64,000 bases of DNA, from assembly GCA_004555655.1 (NCBI GenBank), contig SFHJ01000003.1, positions 1 to 64,000 on the forward strand. The letters are read 5' to 3'. Of this stretch, positions 15,454 through 24,398 are shown one piece after another (the first letter of the stretch is position 1; each line of letters opens with the position of its first letter). This stretch comes from Clostridiales bacterium (GTDB lineage: Bacteria; Bacillota; Clostridia; Oscillospirales; Oscillospiraceae). The notes beneath the pieces are model-generated. The model worked only from the letters and a program-made list of their open reading frames with translations. It had not been told where the DNA came from and did no database searches. Made by a program: the position numbers and the translations under genes.

Positions 15454-16608
15454 TTATCCCTGTGCGGAAAAATCCGCAGGCCGCCCGGCCGCAAGGCCAA
15501 AGCGCCATTCGATCGCCTGCGCGATGCGCGCGCAGGCGCTGCCGTCACCGTAGGGGTTGACGGCTTTCGCCATTTTGGCGTAAGCGGCAGGGCTGTCAAG
15601 CAGTTCCCCGGCCATCTGCGCGATGACTTCGCGCTCCACGCCGGCCAGCCGCGCAGTACCTGCCGCTACAGCTTCAGGCCGCTCGGTCTCGCGGCGCATG
15701 ACAAGGACAGGCTTGCCCAGCGCAGGCGCTTCCTCCTGCAGTCCTCCGGAGTCAGTCATGACCATATAGCAGCGCGCGATCAGATTGTGCATCTGCTCGA
15801 CATCCAGCGGGTCGATCAGATGGATTCTGTCGTGCCGGCCGAGAATCTCCTGCGCGCACTGGCGCACCACGGGGCTCAGATGCACGGGGTAGACGACCTC
15901 CACGTCGTCGTGCGCGCTCACCACATCAAGGATTGCGTGCATGATGTCGTGCATCGGCTGGCCGTAGTTCTCCCTGCGGTGGCAGGTGACGACGATGACG
16001 CGCCTGTGCGCAAAGTCCAGCTCGTTCAAAAGCGGCTCCGAGAAGCAGAAACCGTCGCGGACGGTATATCTCATTGCGTCGATAGCCGTGTTGCCGGTGA
16101 TGAAGATCTCGCCCGAAATGCCCTCGCGCCGGAGATTTTCAGCATTGGCCTTCGTCGGGGAGAAATGCAGCTCGGCAATATCGCCCACCAGCGTCCGGTT
16201 CATCTCCTCGGGAAACGGCGAATACTTATCCCACGTACGAAGGCCCGCTTCCACGTGCCCCACTGGAATTTTATGATAGAACGCGGCCAGAGCGCCGGCA
16301 AACGTCGTGGACGTATCGCCGTGGACAAGCACCAGATCCGGCTTACACGCTTCAAAAACGCGCTCCATGCCAAGAATGGTCTTGGTCGTGATGGTAGACA
16401 GCGTCTGCTGTTTTTCCATGATGTTGAGGTCAAAGTCCGCCTGCAGGTCAAAGATCTGCATCACGGAGTCGAGCATTTCACGGTGCTGCCCGGTCAGGCA
16501 GCAGATACTCTGCAGCCCCTCATGGCGCGCCAGCTCCTTGACGAGCGGCGCCATTTTGATTGCCTCCGGCCGCGTGCCGAAAATCGACATGATGTTAAGT
16601 TTCGTCAT
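15454..16608 (-). CDS. wecB: UDP-N-acetylglucosamine 2-epimerase (non-hydrolysing)
   Basis: The 384-residue enzyme interconverts UDP-GlcNAc and UDP-ManNAc, the precursor for teichoic-acid linkage units and other wall polymers. Family landmarks: FGTRPEAIKMAPLVKEL at the N-terminus, VHGDTSTTFAGALAAFY, GHVEAGLRTWDKYSPFPEE, VVTCHRRENYG, and DSGGLQEEAPALGKPVLVMR near the C-terminus. Length is standard. It overlaps the start of nothing but its own operon partner: the upstream transferase gene ends 14 bases inside it, so the two are translationally coupled. Confidence 0.96.
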   Translation of the reverse strand: MTKLNIMSIFGTRPEAIKMAPLVKELARHEGLQSICCLTGQHREMLDSVMQIFDLQADFDLNIMEKQQTLSTITTKTILGMERVFEACKPDLVLVHGDTSTTFAGALAAFYHKIPVGHVEAGLRTWDKYSPFPEEMNRTLVGDIAELHFSPTKANAENLRREGISGEIFITGNTAIDAMRYTVRDGFCFSEPLLNELDFAHRRVIVVTCHRRENYGQPMHDIMHAILDVVSAHDDVEVVYPVHLSPVVRQCAQEILGRHDRIHLIDPLDVEQMHNLIARCYMVMTDSGGLQEEAPALGKPVLVMRRETERPEAVAAGTARLAGVEREVIAQMAGELLDSPAAYAKMAKAVNPYGDGSACARIAQAIEWRFGLAAGRPADFSAQG

Positions 16609-17734
16609 TGTTTTGCTCCTCCTGCGGCGCCTGTTCCGGCTGCTGCGGCTGCACGGGCGGCGTCTGCGTGTCCGCCTCGCTCTTTGCAGCGGCGGACGTG
16701 TCGCGCGCGGCGAAAATCAGCTTCACGCCGATCGCGCCGACGACAAAGATCGCGCCGATCAGAATCAGCGCCTTCAATTCGCCGGAAGACGTGAGCAGCA
16801 CAGCGGCCAGACCAAGAATGGCCGTCAGCATATACGCGATGGCTACCGACTGCTTCTGCGAAAAGCCCATGTCGATGAGCCGGTGGTGGAAATGGCCGCG
16901 GTCGGCCGTCATGGGGCTCTGCCCCTTTGCGATGCGGCGCAGAAAAGCGAAGCAGATATCAAAAATCGGCACACCGAGAATCAGAAACGGCACCGCAAAC
17001 GAGATAATTGCGTACATTTTGAACAGGCCCGTGACCGACAACGTCGCGAGCATGAAGCCCAGAAACGTCGCACCGGTATCGCCCATAAAGATCTTGGCCG
17101 GATTCATATTGTACGGCAAAAAGCCGAGACACGCACCGAAAAGCGCGGAAAGGATGATCGCCACATTCGTCTCGGCCACCATCAGCGCAATCACCGTCAG
17201 CGCTGCGGTGGAAATGGCCGACACGCCTGCAGCCAGACCGTCGAGGCCGTCAATAAAATTAACAGCGTTCGTGATGGCGACGATCCAGATGATCGTCACC
17301 GGGTAAGACAGCCAGCCGAGATTGATATATGTGATCTCAGAAAAGACGTTCGGGTTCGAGAAAAACTGAATCACACACCCGTGATACACTGCAACGCCGG
17401 CCGCCGCGATCTGCACCAGCAGCTTCGGCAGCGCCTTGAGCGCCATGATATCGTCCATCACGCCCAAAATCACGATCATCACCGCGCCGAGCAGGATTCC
17501 CTGCATCTGCCGGTCGATCTCGGCAAACACGAGCACCGACAGCAGAAACGCGAGAAAAATCGCCAGTCCCCCTAAACGCGGGATGGGCACCTTGTGCATG
17601 CGCCGGTTATCCTTCGGCACGTCGATTGCGCCGACCTTATATGCCAGCGTCTTGACCAGCGGTGTGGACGCAAAAGACACCACCGCCGCCACAGCCATTG
17701 CCAGCAGCATGAAAACCGCAGTACGGGTCGTCAT
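16595..17734 (-). CDS. MraY-family undecaprenyl-phosphate GlcNAc-1-phosphate transferase (WecA/TagO type)
   Basis: A 379-residue polytopic membrane enzyme that moves GlcNAc-1-P from UDP-GlcNAc to undecaprenyl phosphate and so starts teichoic acid or related polymers. About ten hydrophobic segments are visible. Landmarks are PRLGGLAIFLAF, the Asp motif VMDDIMALKALPK, NAVNFIDGLDGLAAG, FMGDTGATFLGF and the His motif HFHHRLIDMGFS. A charged C-terminal tail (about 335-379) is Gln/Pro/Glu-rich, longer than usual. It overlaps the downstream UDP-GlcNAc 2-epimerase gene by 14 bases, giving a two-step polymer initiation unit. Confidence 0.93.
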   Translation of the reverse strand: MTTRTAVFMLLAMAVAAVVSFASTPLVKTLAYKVGAIDVPKDNRRMHKVPIPRLGGLAIFLAFLLSVLVFAEIDRQMQGILLGAVMIVILGVMDDIMALKALPKLLVQIAAAGVAVYHGCVIQFFSNPNVFSEITYINLGWLSYPVTIIWIVAITNAVNFIDGLDGLAAGVSAISTAALTVIALMVAETNVAIILSALFGACLGFLPYNMNPAKIFMGDTGATFLGFMLATLSVTGLFKMYAIISFAVPFLILGVPIFDICFAFLRRIAKGQSPMTADRGHFHHRLIDMGFSQKQSVAIAYMLTAILGLAAVLLTSSGELKALILIGAIFVVGAIGVKLIFAARDTSAAAKSEADTQTPPVQPQQPEQAPQEEQNNDET

Positions 17735-17746
17735 GAAATCCCTCCC

Positions 17747-18739
17747 TCAGCGGGCGACGAAGCCCACCTTTTTATAGACCTTGCGCAGCGTTTTGTTTGC
17801 CAGCGCACTGGCGCGCTCTGCGCCCTGTTTGTAGATGCTCTCAAGATACGCCTTATCGCTGAGCAAACGCGCCGCCTCTTCACGGATTGGGCGCACCAGC
17901 TCCACAACGGCTTCGCCCACGGCAGGCTTGAACACGCCGTAGCCCTGATCCTTGAATTCTGCCTCCGCATCCTCCAGTGTCTTACCCGTCGCGGCGCAGT
18001 AGATGGTGAGCAGATTCGAGATACCGGGCTTGTTCTCGCGGTCAAAGCGCACGGCCGTCTCGCAGTCGGTCACGGCGCGCTTGAACTTACGCATAATGTC
18101 CTCGGGCTTATCCATCAGATACACGCAGCCGTCGGGATCAGACTTCGACATCTTGTTTTCAGGATTTCCAAGGCTCATGATGCGCGCGCCGAGCTTCGGG
18201 ATAAACGGCTCAGGCAGCGTAAAGGTGTCGGAGAACGAGAAGTTGAAGCGCGTGGCAATGTCACGGCAGAGCTCAACATGCTGCTTCTGATCCTCACCCA
18301 CAGGGACAAGATCCGCCTGATACAGCAGAATATCCGCCGCCATCAGGACGGGATAGGTAAACAGACCAGCCGTGATGTTATCGGCGTGCTGCTGCGACTT
18401 CTGCTTGAACTGCGTCATGCGGCTGAGTTCACCGAACTGCGTATAGCATCCCAGCACCCAAGCAAGCTCAGCGTGCTGCGGCACGTGGCTCTGGATGAAC
18501 ATGATATTCTTCTCCGGGTCGAGACCGCAGGCAATATACTGCGCCAACTGCTCCAGACTTCTTCTGCGCAGATCGGCCGGCACCTGCCGGACGGTGATGG
18601 CGTGCATGTCGACAATGCAGTACAGGCAGTCATACTCCTCCTGCAGCGCGACCCAGTTCCGAATCGCGCCCATGTACGAACCCAGCGTCAGATCGCCGCT
18701 CGGCTGAATGCCTGAAAAAATGCGTTTTTTCTGTTCCAT
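17747..18739 (-). CDS. trpS: Tryptophanyl-tRNA synthetase
   Basis: A 330-residue class I synthetase that charges tRNA-Trp. The nucleotide-binding motif is in SGIQPSGDLTLGSYMGAI (a HIGH-like signature), the KMSKS loop is in NKMSKSDPDG, and VGEDQKQHVELCRDIA is typical of TrpRS. The start is set at ATG 18739 because GAGGG lies about 8 bases upstream; an ATG seven codons earlier has no good ribosome site. The gene is divergent from gltX. No T-box-like leader is evident: the distance from the promoter to the start is only about 30-40 bases. Confidence 0.97.
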   Translation of the reverse strand: MEQKKRIFSGIQPSGDLTLGSYMGAIRNWVALQEEYDCLYCIVDMHAITVRQVPADLRRRSLEQLAQYIACGLDPEKNIMFIQSHVPQHAELAWVLGCYTQFGELSRMTQFKQKSQQHADNITAGLFTYPVLMAADILLYQADLVPVGEDQKQHVELCRDIATRFNFSFSDTFTLPEPFIPKLGARIMSLGNPENKMSKSDPDGCVYLMDKPEDIMRKFKRAVTDCETAVRFDRENKPGISNLLTIYCAATGKTLEDAEAEFKDQGYGVFKPAVGEAVVELVRPIREEAARLLSDKAYLESIYKQGAERASALANKTLRKVYKKVGFVAR

Positions 18740-18778
18740 GGTGAAACCCTCTTTTGTCATATTTCCATAGGTGAAGCT

Positions 18779-18843
18779 ATCTTACCACAAACCGCAAGAT
18801 TTCGCAATAAATCATTGACGCGGGGGCAAAGAAAATATACAAT
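18779..18843. promoter_or_regulatory. Divergent promoters of trpS (minus) and gltX (plus)
   Basis: trpS: TTGCGA (18802-18807) and TAAGAT (18779-18784) on the minus strand, 17-base spacer. gltX: TTGACG (18815-18820) and TACAAT (18838-18843) on the plus strand, 17-base spacer. The two -35 boxes are only 7 bases apart, back to back. Confidence 0.7.
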
Positions 18844-18876
18844 AGTACGCGAAATTGAGAAACGGAGGCATCCCGC

Positions 18877-20367
18877 ATGGATTTTTTTGAAGAAATGGAA
18901 GCGCGCATTCCCAAGGGAAAGGTTCGCACGCGCTTCGCGCCCAGCCCAACGGGCTATATGCACGTCGGCAATCTGCGCACGGCGCTGTATACCTGGCTGA
19001 TCGCCCGCCGCCATGGCGGTACGTTCATCCTGCGCATTGAAGATACCGACCAGGGCCGGCTTGTCGATGGCGCGGTCGACGTGATCTATAAGACGATGGC
19101 CGAGTGCGGTCTGACGCATGACGAGGGCCCCGATATCGGTGGCCCCGTGGGGCCGTATGTGCAGTCACAGCGGCGTGCCCTGTTTGGAAAATACGCCGAA
19201 CTTCTCGTTCAGCGCGGCGGTGCATATTACTGCTTCTGCCAGAAGGAGGACGAAGAAGAATCGGACGATGCCGATCCGAAGCAGATCAAAAAGCACGTCT
19301 GCGCATGCCGCGAGCTGCCGCTTGACGAGGCGCTGGCAAAGAAGGCCGCGGGCGTGCCTTACGTCATTCGCCAGAGAATTCCCACCGAGGGCACGACGAC
19401 GTTCCACGACGCGTCGTTTGGCGACATCACGGTGGAAAACAAGGAATTGGAAGATCAGGTGTTGCTCAAATCCGACGGTCTTCCCACCTACAACTTTGCA
19501 AATGTGGTGGATGACCACCTCATGGGCATCACGCATGTTGTGCGCGGCAGTGAGTACCTGTCCTCTGCGCCCAAGTACAATCTACTGTATGAGGCATTCG
19601 GCTGGGACGTGCCGACGTATGTGCACTGCTCGCCTGTCATGCGTGACGCGCAGCACAAGATGTCCAAGCGCCACGGCGACCCCAGCTATGAGGATCTCAT
19701 CAACGAAGGGTATCTCACCGAAGCGGTACTCAACTATGTGGCACTTCTGGGCTGGTCGCCCAAGGGGGAGCTTGCCGAGCGCGAGTTCTTTACGCTCCCG
19801 GAGTTGGCTGAAGTCTTTGATATTTCCGGCATCTCAAAGTCCCCCGCCGTGTTTGATATCAACAAGCTGCGCTGGATGAACGCGGAGTATATGAAAAAGC
19901 TCTCGCCGGAGGCGTTCTTCGCCAAGGCTGAGCCGTATCTCAAAAAGGCAGTGACCAATCCCGCCATCGACCTGCACGCTGTGGCCGCGCTGGTGCACTC
20001 GCGCTGCGAGGTGCTGAGCGACCTTGCCGAGCGCGTGGACTTTTTGGACAGGCTGCCGGATTACGACACGGCGCTGTATGTGCACAAGAAATCAAAGACG
20101 ACGCTGGAAAACTCGCTTGAATCGCTCAAGTGGTCGCTCGACGTGCTGCAATCGCTGGACACGTGGACAAACGAGAGCCTGTATGACGCGCTCGTCGCGC
20201 TCGCGGCAGAAAAGGGCGTGAAGAACGCCATCGTTCTCTGGCCGCTTCGTGTTGCAGTATCGGGCAAGGCGTCCACCCCGGGCGGCGCGACCGAGCTGTG
20301 CGCGCTCTTGGGCAAGGACGAATCCATCCGCCGTGTGGAGGCCGGCATCGCGCTGCTGCAGAAATAA
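18877..20367 (+). CDS. gltX: Glutamyl-tRNA synthetase
   Basis: A 496-residue class I enzyme. FAPSPTGYMHVGNLRTALY carries the HIGH-type motif (HVGN), RIEDTDQGR is the glutamate-binding segment, and KMSKRHGDPSYEDLI is the KMSKR loop. The C-terminal region is the anticodon-binding domain. A Cys-rich insertion (YYCFCQKEDEEES followed by HVCACRELP, about residues 115-150) has the cysteines of the zinc-binding SWIM-like region found in many GltX. AACGGAGGC precedes the ATG. Length is normal. Confidence 0.97.
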   Translation: MDFFEEMEARIPKGKVRTRFAPSPTGYMHVGNLRTALYTWLIARRHGGTFILRIEDTDQGRLVDGAVDVIYKTMAECGLTHDEGPDIGGPVGPYVQSQRRALFGKYAELLVQRGGAYYCFCQKEDEEESDDADPKQIKKHVCACRELPLDEALAKKAAGVPYVIRQRIPTEGTTTFHDASFGDITVENKELEDQVLLKSDGLPTYNFANVVDDHLMGITHVVRGSEYLSSAPKYNLLYEAFGWDVPTYVHCSPVMRDAQHKMSKRHGDPSYEDLINEGYLTEAVLNYVALLGWSPKGELAEREFFTLPELAEVFDISGISKSPAVFDINKLRWMNAEYMKKLSPEAFFAKAEPYLKKAVTNPAIDLHAVAALVHSRCEVLSDLAERVDFLDRLPDYDTALYVHKKSKTTLENSLESLKWSLDVLQSLDTWTNESLYDALVALAAEKGVKNAIVLWPLRVAVSGKASTPGGATELCALLGKDESIRRVEAGIALLQK

Positions 20368-20381
20368 AAAGGAGGCGCGGC

Positions 20382-21179
20382 ATGGACATTTTTGACGTAT
20401 ACAAAATCCCGGACGAGCTGGAGAGAATCAACAAAACGTATGACTTCTTCAATGAAGATACCCGTCTGAACCGTTCCAGGGCCGCGCGCGTGGAGTTTCT
20501 GACGACAACCCGCTATATCGAGCAGTATCTCACACCCGGCGCAAAAATATTGGACATCGGCGCGGGTGCGGGCGAATACAGCTTATATTTTGCCAGAAAG
20601 GGCTATAAAGTCTCCGCTCTGGAACTGGCAGACAACAATATCCGCGCGTTTCGCGAAAAACTCCGCCCCGGGGACAAAATTGATCTGGTACAGGGCAACG
20701 CTGTCGATCTCGGCCGCTACGCGGATGAATCGTTCGACGCGGTACTGCTGTTTGGGCCGCTTTACCACCTGCACAGCGAGTCCGACCGGCAGAAGTGCAT
20801 TGCCGAAGCCAGACGCGTCTGCAAGCCGGATGGGACGCTCTTCTTCGCGTTCATCTCCAACGACTTTGTGATCCTGACTGAGTTTTTCAACCGGCCGGAC
20901 TATTTTGTAAACGGCGATTACGACAAAAGAACCTTTGCCCTTGGGGACTTCCCTTTTGTGTTCCATACAGTGGACGAATGCCGCACAATGCTGCGCATGG
21001 GCGGCGTGAGGATCATCAAAGAGGTCGCATCCGACGGTGTGAGCGAGCTGCTTGAGGACAAGATCAACGCCATGGATGAAGAAAGCTACGCGCAGTATCT
21101 GCGCTATCACTTCTATATCTGCGAAAAGCCGGAGATGCTCGGTATGAGCAATCACCTGCTGTTCGTCGGCAAAAAGTAA
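20382..21179 (+). CDS. Class I SAM-dependent methyltransferase
   Basis: A 265-residue Rossmann-fold methyltransferase. Motif I is AKILDIGAGAGEYSLYFA, the acidic end of beta-2 is in SALELADNNI, motif with DAVLLFGPLYHL follows, and then CKPDGTLFFAFIS. The substrate is unknown; it resembles general UbiE/ubiquinone-type small-molecule methyltransferases. The start at 20382 is set by AAAAGGAGGCGCGGC just upstream, 14 bases after gltX, so it is in the same transcript. Confidence 0.88.
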   Translation: MDIFDVYKIPDELERINKTYDFFNEDTRLNRSRAARVEFLTTTRYIEQYLTPGAKILDIGAGAGEYSLYFARKGYKVSALELADNNIRAFREKLRPGDKIDLVQGNAVDLGRYADESFDAVLLFGPLYHLHSESDRQKCIAEARRVCKPDGTLFFAFISNDFVILTEFFNRPDYFVNGDYDKRTFALGDFPFVFHTVDECRTMLRMGGVRIIKEVASDGVSELLEDKINAMDEESYAQYLRYHFYICEKPEMLGMSNHLLFVGKK

Positions 21180-21190
21180 GTAATTGCAAA

Positions 21191-21225
21191 ACACCGGCAT
21201 ACGCATCGCGTATGCCGGTGTTGTT
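21191..21225. terminator. Terminator between convergent genes
   Basis: A perfect 14-bp stem (21191-21204 with 21208-21221), ACACCGGCATACGC with its complement, has a 3-base loop. T-rich tails exist on both sides but are short. It lies between the methyltransferase and HAD phosphatase stops. Confidence 0.8.
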
Positions 21226-21228
21226 TGC

Positions 21229-21894
21229 TCATAAGTGCAGCAGCGCTTCAATTTCCGCCGTGGAGTCGGCCAGCATGTCGGCTCCCGCCGCGATCAGTTC
21301 ATCCCGGTCACGGTAGCCCCAAGTCACACCAAGCGCAAAAAAGCCCATCTTTGACGCAAACTCCATATCCGTGTCGCCGTCTCCGATGTAGAGCACTTCC
21401 CCGGGCTTTACGCCCAATTCCTCGAGCAGCATGTACCCTGCGTCAGGCGCGGGCTTGAGCGGCCTTGTGCCGTTGTTGCCCCAGATGAGCGAGAAAGGAT
21501 CGCCGGGGAAAAAATGGTGAATGATTTTGAGCGTTGTACGCTCCGTCTTATTCGACAGCACGCCGAGCGTATAGCCCGCCGCGTACATTTTTTTGACCAT
21601 TTCCGCTACGCCGGGGAAAAATACGGTGTGCACCGTGCAGTGCTCCGGGTAATAACCCTGATAGTCCACGAGCACGCGGTCAATGATCTCGGGCGTATTC
21701 TGCCCGGCAGGCAGCGCCTGACTGAACAGCGTGCGGATGCCGTGGCCGACGAAACGCCGGTACTCAGCGCGGTTATGCTCCGGAAAGCCGGAACGGTGCA
21801 GGGCCACATTGGCACCTGCACCGATATCCTGCAGCGTATCCAGAAGCGTCCCGTCGAGATCAAAAACCACGGCGCGAATCTTCTGCGGGTCCAT
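21229..21894 (-). CDS. HAD-family phosphatase (phosphoglycolate-phosphatase-like)
   Basis: The 221-residue HAD hydrolase has motif I FDLDGTLLDTLQDIG, motif II in VLSNKTERT, the Lys in PLKPAPDAGYM, and the acid motif GDGDTDMEFASKMG. It is like Gph-type phosphatases that remove phosphate from glycolate-P, beta-phosphoglucomutase-like sugars or similar. It is the fourth gene of an operon with a zinc dehydrogenase and 2-oxoacid dehydrogenase E2 and E1, starting only 2 bases after the E1 stop; so it may clear a phosphorylated product of that pathway. This role is inferred from position. Confidence 0.88.
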   Translation of the reverse strand: MDPQKIRAVVFDLDGTLLDTLQDIGAGANVALHRSGFPEHNRAEYRRFVGHGIRTLFSQALPAGQNTPEIIDRVLVDYQGYYPEHCTVHTVFFPGVAEMVKKMYAAGYTLGVLSNKTERTTLKIIHHFFPGDPFSLIWGNNGTRPLKPAPDAGYMLLEELGVKPGEVLYIGDGDTDMEFASKMGFFALGVTWGYRDRDELIAAGADMLADSTAEIEALLHL

Positions 21895-21896
21895 GC

Positions 21897-24380
21897 TTAC
21901 ACACCCAGCTTGTTGCGGCGGATGACCTCAGCGTCGTCGGGCGTGGTCGTGGAGACGTAGCCGGGCAGCGGAATGAGGCGGGCGTTGATCGCATCGATGA
22001 TCCACTCGGAATACGGGAAGAAGTACTTGTCGAATTCGTGCGGCGGCGTGATCCAGTTGCGCGCACCGACAACAACGGGAGGCGCATCGAGATAGTCAAA
22101 GCAGAGCGTGGAGATATTCTGTGCAATCTCGTTGAGGAACGTACCGCGCGCGCAGGCGTCGGAAGCCAGAACCACACGGCCGGTCTTCTTGACGGAAGCG
22201 ATGATGTCGGTGTAATCCAACGGCACCAGAGACGGCATATTGATAACGTCAGCCTCAAGGCCGTACTTTTCGCTCAGCGTCTTGGCAGCGTCATATGCAC
22301 GGTAGAGCGTTGCACCGATGGTGAGGATGGTGACGTCCTTGCCGTCGCGGACCTTGTTGACCGCGCCGGGAACCCACTCATACTCTTCTGCGGGCACGCC
22401 GCCCTCATGGAACTCCTCGCCCTTGCCGTAGATTCTCTGCGACTCAAAGATGACGCAGGGATCGGTGCCGTTGAGCGCGGCCTGCATGATGCCCTTGGCC
22501 TCGTACGGGGTGGCCGGGAAGAAGACCTTCAGGCCGGGGATATGCGAGACGATGGCAACCCAGTCCTGCGAGTGCTGTGCGCCGTACTTGGCGCCGACGG
22601 ACATACGCAGGATCATCGGCATCTTCAAAATACCGGCGGACATGGACTGCCACTTGGACATCTGGTTGAACACCTCGTCGCCGGCGCGGCCCAGGAAGTC
22701 GCAGTACATCAGCTCAACCACGGCGCGGCCGCCGCACATGCAGTAGCCGACAGCGGTGCCGACGATAGCGGCCTCGGAGATCGGGGAGTTGAAGAGTCTG
22801 GAGTACGGGATAACGTCCATCAATCCGCGGTAGACCGCGTATGCGCCGCCCCAGTCACGCACATCTTCGCCGTAGGCGACGAGCGTGGGATCTTCATAGT
22901 ACTTGTTGAACAGCGGCTCAAACAGCGCGTCGCGGATGTTGTAGAGCTTCATGTCGGAGAACTTCTTGCCGTCCTTGTCGAATGCGAAGTGCTCCTTCTT
23001 GGCAAGATCAGTATAGCGCTTGCAGCTCTCCTTCGGGCCGGTGACGTTGATCTTCTGGTCAGGATCGCCCATCGAACGGACAGTCTCGTTGGAGAACATC
23101 AGGTTCGCCAGATAGTCGGGATTCTGGTCAAAGTCGACGTACGGGGAAATTTCCTTGTCGTCGGCGGCCTTGCAGATCATGGTCATGCGGTCGGCGGTGT
23201 CCTGCAGGAGCTTGCCGAAGAACTCATCGGACTCAACGCCAGCTTCAACCAGCGCTTCGCGGAACTTGACAATGGGGTCATAGCTGCGCCATGCTTCGAT
23301 CTCTTCCTTGGAGCGGTAGGCATTCTGGTCAGAGGTGGAGTGACCAACCAGACGGTAGGTCACAACGTCCAGCAGAACCGGGCCGTCGTTATTCTTGATG
23401 TACTCCATCTTGCGCTTGTACGCGTCGATGACAGCCAGCGGGTTCCAGCCGTCGACACGCTCAGCGTGCATCTGGTTGGGGGTCACGCCTGCGCCGAGTC
23501 TTGCCAGCATGTCGTACGCCATGGTCTCGCCGCGGGTCTGGCCGCCCATGCCGTAGTCGTTGTTGAAGACGTTGAAGATGACCGGCAGGCCGCCCTTGCG
23601 TCCCTCCTCCCAGAGGGTCTTGAACTGGTCCATCGCCGAGAAGTTGAGCGCCTCAAACACAGGGCCGCAGCCCAGCGACGCGTCGCCGATGTTGCAGACG
23701 ACAACGCCCTTTTTGTCGTTGTTCTTCTTGTACAGAGCCGCGCCAGCCGCGATGGTGGCAGAGCCGCCGACGATGGCGTTGTTGGGGTAAATGCCGAACG
23801 GCAGGAAGAATGCGTGCATCGAGCCGCCCATGCCGTGATGGAAGCCGTTCTCGCGGGCAAAGATCTCAGCGACCGTGCCGTAGAGCAGGAAGCGAATGGC
23901 CAGCTCCTTGACATCAGGGGTATCGGCAAACTTCTTGACGGCCGCCAGCGTCTTGCCGCCGAGGAAGTTCTGCATGATGTTCATGAGCTCATCGTCAGAC
24001 AGCTTCTGGATGCAGCTCAGGCCCTTGGCGAGGATCTCACTGTGGCTGCGGTGGCTGCCGAAGGTGATATCGTCTTTGTCAAGCAGATACGCTTCGCCGA
24101 CGCAGGAAGACTCCTGGCCGTAGGACAGGTGCGCGGGACCGGGATAGGTGGTCTCGATGCCGTTGTAGTTCGCCTGGGTCTTGATCTGGTTGAGCATGTG
24201 CTCGAACTCACGGCAGATGGCCATGTCGCGGTAGATGCGGATGAGGTCTTCCTTGGTATAGTTGCCCTCTTCCAGCTCCTGCTTGACAGTCTTGTTGTAC
24301 TGGCAGACGGGAATATCTTCAAAATGGATCGTACCGGCAGCACGGGTTTCTACCGGATCAACATACAAAGATTTCGGCAT
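21897..24380 (-). CDS. Fused alpha/beta E1 of a 2-oxoacid dehydrogenase complex
   Basis: The 827-residue protein joins E1-alpha (about residues 1-440) and E1-beta (about 480-800). The alpha half has SHRSHSEILAKG, FARENGFHHGMGGSMHAFF and the TPP motif region GDASLGCGPVFEALNFSAM through FNVFNNDYGMGGQ. The beta half has GEDVRDWGGAYAVYRGLMD, FNSPISEAAIVGTAVGYCMC and the E2-contacting KVFFPATPYEAKGIM. It oxidatively decarboxylates a 2-oxo acid (pyruvate, acetoin-type or branched-chain) and passes the acyl group to E2. Substrate cannot be told from sequence. It is third in an operon adh-E2-E1-HAD; no E3 is adjacent. Confidence 0.9.
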   Translation of the reverse strand: MPKSLYVDPVETRAAGTIHFEDIPVCQYNKTVKQELEEGNYTKEDLIRIYRDMAICREFEHMLNQIKTQANYNGIETTYPGPAHLSYGQESSCVGEAYLLDKDDITFGSHRSHSEILAKGLSCIQKLSDDELMNIMQNFLGGKTLAAVKKFADTPDVKELAIRFLLYGTVAEIFARENGFHHGMGGSMHAFFLPFGIYPNNAIVGGSATIAAGAALYKKNNDKKGVVVCNIGDASLGCGPVFEALNFSAMDQFKTLWEEGRKGGLPVIFNVFNNDYGMGGQTRGETMAYDMLARLGAGVTPNQMHAERVDGWNPLAVIDAYKRKMEYIKNNDGPVLLDVVTYRLVGHSTSDQNAYRSKEEIEAWRSYDPIVKFREALVEAGVESDEFFGKLLQDTADRMTMICKAADDKEISPYVDFDQNPDYLANLMFSNETVRSMGDPDQKINVTGPKESCKRYTDLAKKEHFAFDKDGKKFSDMKLYNIRDALFEPLFNKYYEDPTLVAYGEDVRDWGGAYAVYRGLMDVIPYSRLFNSPISEAAIVGTAVGYCMCGGRAVVELMYCDFLGRAGDEVFNQMSKWQSMSAGILKMPMILRMSVGAKYGAQHSQDWVAIVSHIPGLKVFFPATPYEAKGIMQAALNGTDPCVIFESQRIYGKGEEFHEGGVPAEEYEWVPGAVNKVRDGKDVTILTIGATLYRAYDAAKTLSEKYGLEADVINMPSLVPLDYTDIIASVKKTGRVVLASDACARGTFLNEIAQNISTLCFDYLDAPPVVVGARNWITPPHEFDKYFFPYSEWIIDAINARLIPLPGYVSTTTPDDAEVIRRNKLGV

Positions 24381-24398
24381 AATTGTCCTTCCTTTCTC